From Actinospineispora acaciae DSM 45401 (GTDB lineage: Bacteria; Actinomycetota; Actinomycetes; Mycobacteriales; Pseudonocardiaceae), in NCBI RefSeq assembly GCF_000620785.1, contig NZ_JIAI01000005.1, positions 186,001 through 250,000 on the forward strand: a stretch of 64,000 nucleotides of DNA. The letters run 5' to 3'. Below are positions 58,970 to 64,000 of this stretch, piece by piece. The translations under genes were made by a program, and so were the position numbers. How positions within the stretch are numbered: the stretch's first letter is position 1; each line of letters begins with the position of its first letter. The notes below the pieces were generated by a model. That model saw nothing but the letters and a program-made list of their open reading frames with translations, searched no databases and was not told where the DNA came from.

Positions 58970-59425
58970 GTGACCACGACGGTGCTGGCGTTGGAGCCGG
59001 GGTTCTTCGGTGTGATCGGCGGTGGCATCGGCGCCATCGTGCTGTACGCGCTGGTCGGGCTGCTGCTGATGCTGATCGGCTTCTACGCGATCGACCTGAC
59101 CACGCCGGGGAAGCTGAACCAGCTCGTGCGCGAAGGCCGGCCGAACGCGGTCCGGGTGACCGGCGCCGGCATGGTCAGCATGGCGTTCATCGTGGTGGTC
59201 GCGGTGTACGGCTCGTCGGGGCGGCTGGCCGAGGGGCTGCTCGCGTCGCTGATCTTCGGCGTGGTCGGGATCGTGGCGCAGGCCGTGGCGGTGCGCATCC
59301 TGGAGTGGGTGACCAGGATCGACATCGGCGAGCTGCTGGCCGCCGAGGAGCCGCGCCCGCAGGCGTACGTGGTCAGCGCCGCGCACGTCGCGCTCGGCCT
59401 GGTCGTCGCGGTCGCCATCCTGTAG
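58970..59425 (+). CDS. DUF350 membrane protein (YjfL-like)
   Basis: This 151-aa protein has four helices: VIGGGIGAIVLYALVGLLLM, MVSMAFIVVVAVYG, LLASLIFGVVGIVAQAVAVR and HVALGLVVAVAIL, with DLTTPGKLNQLVREG after the first, matching DUF350. E. coli YjfL is the named relative and is co-encoded with YjfM and YjfC. GTG at 58970 follows AAAAGGGGGCAC. A toxin-antitoxin remnant separates it from the ligase gene. Confidence 0.87.
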   Translation: MTTTVLALEPGFFGVIGGGIGAIVLYALVGLLLMLIGFYAIDLTTPGKLNQLVREGRPNAVRVTGAGMVSMAFIVVVAVYGSSGRLAEGLLASLIFGVVGIVAQAVAVRILEWVTRIDIGELLAAEEPRPQAYVVSAAHVALGLVVAVAIL

Positions 59426-59560
59426 CAGCGGCCCGGCGGGCGACGGCGGAGACGGCTGCGGTTAACAGATTGAGGCGCACTGGAATGCGCTTGAGATCTG
59501 GTGTGGTCCGCGCTACTCTCGAGCTCGGCTCGAAAGCGTGGGCTGCCGGAAGTAGGCACC

Positions 59561-59592
59561 AAAAAAGAGACGGCCCCGTCGCCGGGGCCGTC
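59561..59592 (-). terminator. intrinsic terminator facing left
   Basis: GACGGCCCCG and CGGGGCCGTC form perfect 10-bp arms around TCGC. On the minus strand the stem is followed by TCTCTTTTTT. No minus-strand protein gene lies upstream of it, which suggests a small transcript. Confidence 0.75.
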
Positions 59593-59628
59593 GGGCCAAG
59601 GCTGCTCACCTTGGCGTGGTGCAACTTG
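59561..59628 (-). ncRNA. candidate small RNA
   Basis: On the minus strand, TATACT (complement of 59632-59637) is a good -10. About 7 nt later a transcript of 60-65 nt would contain CCAAGG/CCTTGG as stem 1 and then the U-tailed terminator at 59561-59592. No -35 is convincing. This is a prediction only. Confidence 0.35.
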
Positions 59629-59669
59629 AGTATACCCAGGTTTCATGGCGATCGCAGGTGAGGTGTCCC

Positions 59670-60284
59670 GTGGTTCGGGTCGCGGTGTACGTCGACGGCT
59701 TCAACCTGTACTACGGGCTGAAAGCCGGCTACGGCCGACGGTATCTCTGGCTTGACCTGCAGAGCCTGTCCACCCGGCTCTTACGCCCGGGTCAGCGGCT
59801 GCAGAAGCTCACCTATTTCACGGCGCGCGTTCGGAACGATCCAGCCGGTGAGCGACGTCAGTCCGATTACCTCGACGCACTGACCAGTCACCGCCCGTTG
59901 GTCACGCTTGTCAACGGACGATTCCAGGAGAAGCCGAGAAGCTGCCGAGGCTGTGCGGCGACGTGGACCGCATACGAGGAGAAGGAAACGGACGTCAACA
60001 TCGCCGTCACGCTGCTGGAGGACGCGGTGGCGGATCGTTGCGATATGGCCTTGCTCATCTCGGCGGACAGCGACCTCTGCCCGGCCATTGCGGCCATGAA
60101 GCGTATTGACCCGGCCCGAAGGGTGATCGTTGCATTCCCGCCACGGCGGCACTCGGCCGATCTGAAGCGTCTCGTCGACGGCTACCTCCATATCGGCGCG
60201 GACAAGATTCGTCGATCTCAGCTTCCGAACGAGGTCCGTGGCGGTACGGGGGCCGTCCTCCACAGGCCAAAGCATTGGAGTTGA
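59670..60284 (+). CDS. NYN-domain (PIN-like) ribonuclease
   Basis: This 204-aa protein has the NYN/DUF88 fold: AVYVDGFNLYYG at residue 5 (first catalytic Asp and Asn), KETDVNIAVTLLEDA near 110, and LLISADSDLCPAI near 130, the metal-binding acidic residues. Two Cys (SCRGCAATW) may bind zinc. NYN proteins cut RNA. It starts at a GTG after AGGTGAGG. The methylase gene follows 11 bp later. Base composition is lower in GC than neighbours. Confidence 0.9.
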   Translation: MVRVAVYVDGFNLYYGLKAGYGRRYLWLDLQSLSTRLLRPGQRLQKLTYFTARVRNDPAGERRQSDYLDALTSHRPLVTLVNGRFQEKPRSCRGCAATWTAYEEKETDVNIAVTLLEDAVADRCDMALLISADSDLCPAIAAMKRIDPARRVIVAFPPRRHSADLKRLVDGYLHIGADKIRRSQLPNEVRGGTGAVLHRPKHWS

Positions 60285-60295
60285 GGTGAGGCAAG

Positions 60296-61954
60296 GTGGC
60301 TGATGAGCTGCTGACGATGGCTGACATCGCTCGCCTGGCTCAGGTCAAGCTCCCAGCGGTCAGCAACTGGAGGCGGCGGCACAAGGACTCGTTTCCCGAG
60401 TCGAGCCGCCGCCAAGGCCAGGATCTGTTCAGGGGTGAAGACATAGCCCAATGGCTGGACGGACGCAAGATAGCCAGGAACGATCTCGCGCCCGGCGAGC
60501 TGCCCGACACGACGTACGGCATCAGGTTTCGAAGGAACCTCCGGCTTCCGATGCAACTGCCTGAAACCACGATGCGGGGCCTCTGGCGTCAGATCGAGCG
60601 CAATCAGGGAACACTGAGCCCCGCCGTGCAGGCTGACCTTGTTCTTGGTCTTCATTACCTGCGGTTCCGGGATCCAGAAACCTGGGCTCGTATCACAAGT
60701 TCTGAGCCATCGAGAGTAGGCTCAGAGATCAAGTACGCCGCCGTTCGCTTCGTAGGTGAGCGGAATCTTCCGATGGATTACCTGAGCCGTGCCGTCTTGT
60801 TGCCCCGCTGGGATGCCCACGGTACGTCTCAGCTCCATGCCTTGGTGCAGGCGATAGATCTGGCGTGGCGAGATGTCGAGGCTTCGGGCGCCTCCGAGGG
60901 CTGGATCTTCGACCAGCTGCTCGCGCGCTTCGCCGTGTCGGAAGGCCGTCGAGGGGCCGAGTACCTGGTACCACCCGAAGTCGTGCGGCTCGTGGTGGAA
61001 GCGCTCGCGCCGAGCCCAGGAGACAGCGTGCTGGACCCCTGGTGCGGCGCGGGTGGCCTGTTGGTGGGCCTGGTGGACCATGTGAAGCGGCTCGGCCACG
61101 ACGCGTCTGCCATGACCGTCGCGGGGGCGACGCCCAACCAGCGATCCTGGTGGCTGACCAGGATGAACTGCGAGCTCCACGGTGTCGCCGCGGATGTAGG
61201 TGTGCGTCCGGCGATGACACTGGTCGATGACCCGCACCGAGGCCGACGGTTCGATATTGTACTGACCAACCCGCCCTTCAACATGAAGTTGAGGGAAGGC
61301 GACTACCGGTTCGATCGTCCTTGGCGTTACGGCGCACCGCCGAGGACGAACGCCAACTTCGCGTGGCTCCAGCATGTCATCAATGTCTTGTCGGACAGGG
61401 GTCGGGCGGCGGTCCTGATGCCAAACGGTGCATCAAGTTCGGTGCATCCCAGTGAGCGGGCCATTCGGCAACGCATGGTGGAGGACGGGGTCGTCGATGC
61501 CATTATTGGGTTGCCACTCGGACTTTTCGACGCGACCTCTATCCCGGTGGCGGTATGGATCTTGAGAGCTCCGGCAGGCGTCACCGACGACGATCGGGTT
61601 CTGTTCGTGGACGCTCGCCATTTTGGCCACGTGGCCGGCCGAAAGCGGGAACTTTCGTCCGCTGAGGTCGACCGGATCATTGAGATCCTGCGGATTTGGC
61701 ACGCCGGCGAGCTTGGTGACGAAGTGTTGTCGTCGAACGGTGATCTCGTCGCGGTCGCGGGTCTCGACGACATGCGGGCGCACGACTTCCGTCTCTCCGC
61801 GAGCGTCTACGTTGCCAAGACGTTCAGCGACGACGACTCGGTCGCCAAGATTCATCGACTCAACGACGAGCTTGATGCCTTGGGCCGTCGAGCGGTCGAC
61901 GTGGACGCGCATGCGGCGAGCCAGTTGGCGAGGGTCCGGGAATGGATTCCTTGA
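60296..61954 (+). CDS. HTH-fused N6-adenine DNA methylase (HsdM-like)
   Basis: This 552-aa protein opens with a MerR/AlpA-like helix-turn-helix (MADIARLAQVKLPAVSNWRR) and a helical linker. The type I methylase core has SAM motif I VLDPWCGAGGLLVG near residue 245 and catalytic motif IV IVLTNPPFNMKL near 320. The C-terminal half resembles HsdM. It should methylate adenine at a site chosen by the next gene's product. Expression may be self-regulated through the HTH. No HsdR gene is present. The GTG follows GAGGTGAGGCAAG. Confidence 0.9.
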   Translation: MADELLTMADIARLAQVKLPAVSNWRRRHKDSFPESSRRQGQDLFRGEDIAQWLDGRKIARNDLAPGELPDTTYGIRFRRNLRLPMQLPETTMRGLWRQIERNQGTLSPAVQADLVLGLHYLRFRDPETWARITSSEPSRVGSEIKYAAVRFVGERNLPMDYLSRAVLLPRWDAHGTSQLHALVQAIDLAWRDVEASGASEGWIFDQLLARFAVSEGRRGAEYLVPPEVVRLVVEALAPSPGDSVLDPWCGAGGLLVGLVDHVKRLGHDASAMTVAGATPNQRSWWLTRMNCELHGVAADVGVRPAMTLVDDPHRGRRFDIVLTNPPFNMKLREGDYRFDRPWRYGAPPRTNANFAWLQHVINVLSDRGRAAVLMPNGASSSVHPSERAIRQRMVEDGVVDAIIGLPLGLFDATSIPVAVWILRAPAGVTDDDRVLFVDARHFGHVAGRKRELSSAEVDRIIEILRIWHAGELGDEVLSSNGDLVAVAGLDDMRAHDFRLSASVYVAKTFSDDDSVAKIHRLNDELDALGRRAVDVDAHAASQLARVREWIP

Positions 61955-62568
61955 TCGGCGACGTCCCGGACGGCTGGACCGCCTGCGGACTCGGCGACGT
62001 TGGCGACCTTCTGGCCGGGCCCGCCGGTGCGCGACTGCCCCTCGAACCGCGTACCGCATCGAACGTTCCGGTTGTCGCCCCACGGGAGCTACGGCATAAC
62101 CGGATCGACGAGGACGATGGGTCCGCGGTGCCTCGGGAGGTGGCGGACGAGCTGGCGGGATATCGGCTGCGTCCGGGCGACATCGTGTGTTCGCGCACCG
62201 GGGATCTGGGCCGCCAGGCGCTCGTTGGCGAGAAAGAGGAAGGCTGGCTGATCGGTTCGGCGTGCTTTCGGCTGCGAGTGCACGGTTCGGTCGATGCAGC
62301 GTTCCTCACCTACTATCTCGGTCACCCCGCCGTCCGGGACTGGGTCGTCCGTAATGCCACCGGGTCGGCCATCCCGAGCATGAATATGAAGACGTTGTCC
62401 GCGCTGCCGGTCGTGTTACCGTCGCGAGAGATACAGAAAGCCATGGCCGAGGTTCTCGGATCCTTGGACGCGAAGATCGTTCTTCACGACCGGATCAGCA
62501 GGACCACCGCCGAGCTGCGCGACTCGTTGCTCCCCGTCCTGCTGCAGCGCGGCCCTGGGCGTGGGTAA
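61942..62568 (+). CDS. half-size type I specificity subunit (HsdS-like)
   Basis: This 208-aa protein is one target-recognition domain with the conserved C-terminal helix (VLPSREIQKAMAEVLGSLDA, KIVLHDRISRTTAELRDSLL). IPDGW-like VPDGWTACGLGDV starts it. Normal HsdS has two such domains in about 400 aa, so this would dimerise and recognise a palindromic or half site. The ATG overlaps the methylase stop by 13 bp. No restriction subunit is next to it. Confidence 0.88.
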   Translation: MDSLIGDVPDGWTACGLGDVGDLLAGPAGARLPLEPRTASNVPVVAPRELRHNRIDEDDGSAVPREVADELAGYRLRPGDIVCSRTGDLGRQALVGEKEEGWLIGSACFRLRVHGSVDAAFLTYYLGHPAVRDWVVRNATGSAIPSMNMKTLSALPVVLPSREIQKAMAEVLGSLDAKIVLHDRISRTTAELRDSLLPVLLQRGPGRG

Positions 62569-62597
62569 CGCGAGTGCGGGCGCCGAAGCGGCGTCGA

Positions 62598-62610
62598 TAG
62601 GCTGCTACGG
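62598..62610 (+). promoter_or_regulatory. -10 element before serS
   Basis: TAGGCT at 62598-62603 ends 7 nt before the GTG start of serS, with no ribosome site between. This predicts a leaderless mRNA. Confidence 0.4.
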
Positions 62611-63867
62611 GTGATTGACCTCAAGTTGCTGCGGGACGACCCGGAGGCGCTGCGCCGCTCGCAGCGGGCTCGCGGGGAAGACCCGGCGGCGGTGGATGCC
62701 CTGCTGGTCGCGGACGAGCGCCGGCGGGAGGCCGTCGGGCGGGCCGACACGCTGCGCGCCGAGCAGCGCCAGCTGGGCAAGAAGATCGGCCGCGCCAGCG
62801 GTGACGAGCGCGCGGCGCTGCTGGAGCGGGGCAAGGAGCTGGCCGCCGAGGTCAAGGACGCCGAGTCCGCCCAGACCGAGGCCGACCAGGCGCTCGTCGA
62901 CGCCCAGCGGTCCCTGTCCAACCTGGTCATCGACGGGGTGCCGGAGGGCGGCGAGGACGACTACGTCGTGCTCGAGCACGTCGGCACGCCGCGCGAGTTC
63001 GACTTCGACGTGCGCGACCACCTGGAGCTGGCCGAGGGCCTCGGCGCTGTGGACATGGAGCGCGGGGCCAAGGTGTCCGGCGCGCGGTTCTTCTTCCTCA
63101 CCGGGGTCGGCGCGCAGCTCCAGCTCGCGCTGCTCAACCTGGCCATGCAGCGCGCCATCGCGAACGGGTTCACCATGGTGGTCCCGCCGGTGCTGGTCAA
63201 GCCGGAGATCATGGAGGGCACCGGGTTCCTCGGCGCGCACGCCGCCGAGGTGTACCGGCTGCGCGACGACGACCTCTACCTGGTCGGCACCAGCGAGGTG
63301 CCGCTGGCCGGCTACCACGCCGGGGAGATCATCGACCTGTCCAGCGGCGCGCGCAGGTACGCCGGTTGGTCGTCGTGTTTCCGCAGGGAGGCCGGCAGCT
63401 ACGGCAAGGACACCCGGGGGATCATCCGGGTGCACCAGTTCGACAAGATCGAGATGTTCAGCTACTGCCGCCCGGAGGACTCGCAGGCCGAGCACCAGCG
63501 GCTGCTCGGCTGGGAGCGGGACATGCTGGCCGCCATCGAGGTGCCGTACCGGGTGATCGACGTGGCCGCCGGCGACCTGGGCTCCAGCGCCGCGCGCAAG
63601 TACGACTGCGAGGGCTGGCTGCCGTCGCAGAACAGGTACCGCGAGCTGACCTCGACGTCGAACTGCACCACGTTCCAGGCCCGCCGGCTCAACGTCCGCT
63701 ACCGGGACGACGACGGCCGCACCCAGGTCGCCGCCACCCTGAACGGCACCCTGGCCACCACCCGCTGGATCGTCGCCATCCTGGAGAACCACCAGCGCGC
63801 CGACGGCTCGGTGACCGTCCCCGAACAGCTCCGCCCGCTGCTCGGTCGTGACGTGCTGACCCCGTGA
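62611..63867 (+). CDS. serS: seryl-tRNA synthetase
   Basis: This 418-aa class II synthetase charges tRNA-Ser. The N-terminal long coiled coil (about 28-105, [20 protein letters not shown]) holds the tRNA variable arm. The catalytic domain has [20 protein letters not shown] near 230, motif 2 [15 protein letters not shown] near 256, and motif 3 as [20 protein letters not shown] near 372. Normal length. The stop TGA lies inside a 46-bp palindromic repeat. In mycobacteria serS directly neighbours the septum-formation gene; here about 6 kb separates them. Confidence 0.97.
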   Translation: MIDLKLLRDDPEALRRSQRARGEDPAAVDALLVADERRREAVGRADTLRAEQRQLGKKIGRASGDERAALLERGKELAAEVKDAESAQTEADQALVDAQRSLSNLVIDGVPEGGEDDYVVLEHVGTPREFDFDVRDHLELAEGLGAVDMERGAKVSGARFFFLTGVGAQLQLALLNLAMQRAIANGFTMVVPPVLVKPEIMEGTGFLGAHAAEVYRLRDDDLYLVGTSEVPLAGYHAGEIIDLSSGARRYAGWSSCFRREAGSYGKDTRGIIRVHQFDKIEMFSYCRPEDSQAEHQRLLGWERDMLAAIEVPYRVIDVAAGDLGSSAARKYDCEGWLPSQNRYRELTSTSNCTTFQARRLNVRYRDDDGRTQVAATLNGTLATTRWIVAILENHQRADGSVTVPEQLRPLLGRDVLTP

Positions 63868-63906
63868 GTGGTTAGCGTTGTCATAGCAACGCTAACCACT
63901 CACGGG
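63861..63906. repeat. 46-bp palindromic repeat, copy 3
   Basis: CCCGTGAGTGGTTAGCGTTG, loop TCATAG, then the exact reverse complement of the arm. It is the reverse complement of copy 1, identical over all 46 bases. It contains the serS TGA and, on the other strand, a TAG that ends the convergent gene. Confidence 0.9.
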
Positions 63907-64000
63907 TTGGGTCACCTTGTCGGCCACGGACCTGTCGAGGGCTACGCGGACCAGGGCGGCGGCCAGCTCGGCCAGGTGGTCGTCGGTGGTCAGGGCGGCG
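63892..64000 (-). CDS. 3' end of an unidentified minus-strand gene (partial)
   Basis: From the window edge, the minus strand is open and encodes a helical segment (LAELAAALVRVALDRSVADK) that ends VTQPVSG at TAG (63892-63894). The last codons and the stop belong to the palindromic repeat. The family cannot be named. Confidence 0.5.
   Translation of the reverse strand, partial: AALTTDDHLAELAAALVRVALDRSVADKVTQPVSG

Noticed and set aside
1-64000. Replication origin, rRNA operon, riboswitch or insertion sequence
   Set aside because: No dnaA-box cluster, rRNA sequence, recognisable aptamer or transposase was found on reading both strands.

Overview
The window comes from a high-GC actinomycete, most likely a member of the Pseudonocardiales. 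The evidence is codon use dominated by G/C third positions, frequent GTG starts, several -10-like hexamers placed 6 to 8 nt before start codons (leaderless transcripts), an IdeR/DtxR-type iron box, FadE5-like, IniA/IniC-like and septum-formation-family genes, and a block running DUF2470 gene, pheA, phosphatase, metallopeptidase, septum-formation gene, serS. That block matches the mycobacterial Rv3839 to Rv3834c neighbourhood. No rRNA, CRISPR array, transposase or integrase was seen.

Layout. 0-7 kb: glutamate-type substrate-binding lipoprotein, small antitoxin-like protein, a translationally coupled 2-oxoacid dehydrogenase E1alpha/E1beta/E2 operon, DUF4267 membrane protein, alpha/beta hydrolase, FxsA. 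7-19.7 kb: DUF4262, nitroreductase, AAA-type ATPase, GroES-fold protein, VanW protein with a long Pro-rich tail, CBS protein, an XRE-cupin regulator divergent from an EamA transporter, a FadE5-like acyl-CoA dehydrogenase behind a large palindromic operator, a Tat-exported amidase, and a DinB/WYL-regulator pair. 19.8-30.5 kb: a cell-envelope-stress locus with an 874-aa STAND/LuxR regulator (IniR-like), convergent iniC-like and iniA-like dynamin GTPases, two tandem iniB paralogues with duplicated promoters, and a divergent membrane-anchored Hsp70. 31-38.3 kb: zinc metallopeptidase, tRNA-Ser(UGA), zinc-ribbon membrane protein, GlsB-like protein, aromatic aminotransferase, dienelactone-hydrolase-like protein, acetoacetyl-CoA synthetase, a truncated P450, tRNA-Ser(GCU), tRNA-Arg(ACG) and an oxidoreductase relic. 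38.4-50.7 kb: a trypsin-like protease, regulators (GntR, TetR), a methyltransferase, an MFS pump, an ECF42-type sigma factor with its DGPF partner, an enoyl-CoA hydratase and several small membrane or unknown proteins. 50.6-56.3 kb: the conserved iron/pheA/septum block. 56.5-62.6 kb: an accessory insert in that block, holding a YgiB/YjfM-like protein, a glutathionylspermidine-synthase-like ligase, a DUF350 protein, a Phd antitoxin with a dead VapC, and a lower-GC cassette of NYN nuclease, HTH-fused N6-methylase and half-size specificity subunit. 62.6-64 kb: serS and the end of an unidentified minus-strand gene.

Two dispersed non-coding repeat families occur. One is a 46-bp near-perfect palindrome, three copies, which supplies stop codons to flanking genes. 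The other is a GAGTCGGGG-containing repeat found in the E2 linker, at the end of the acetoacetyl-CoA synthetase gene, and as a 102-bp inverted repeat between the iniR-like and iniC-like genes. The strongest candidate for an under-described system is the iniR/iniC/iniA/iniB/iniB/hsp70 locus with its duplicated promoter architecture. The second is the NYN-methylase-half-HsdS cassette.
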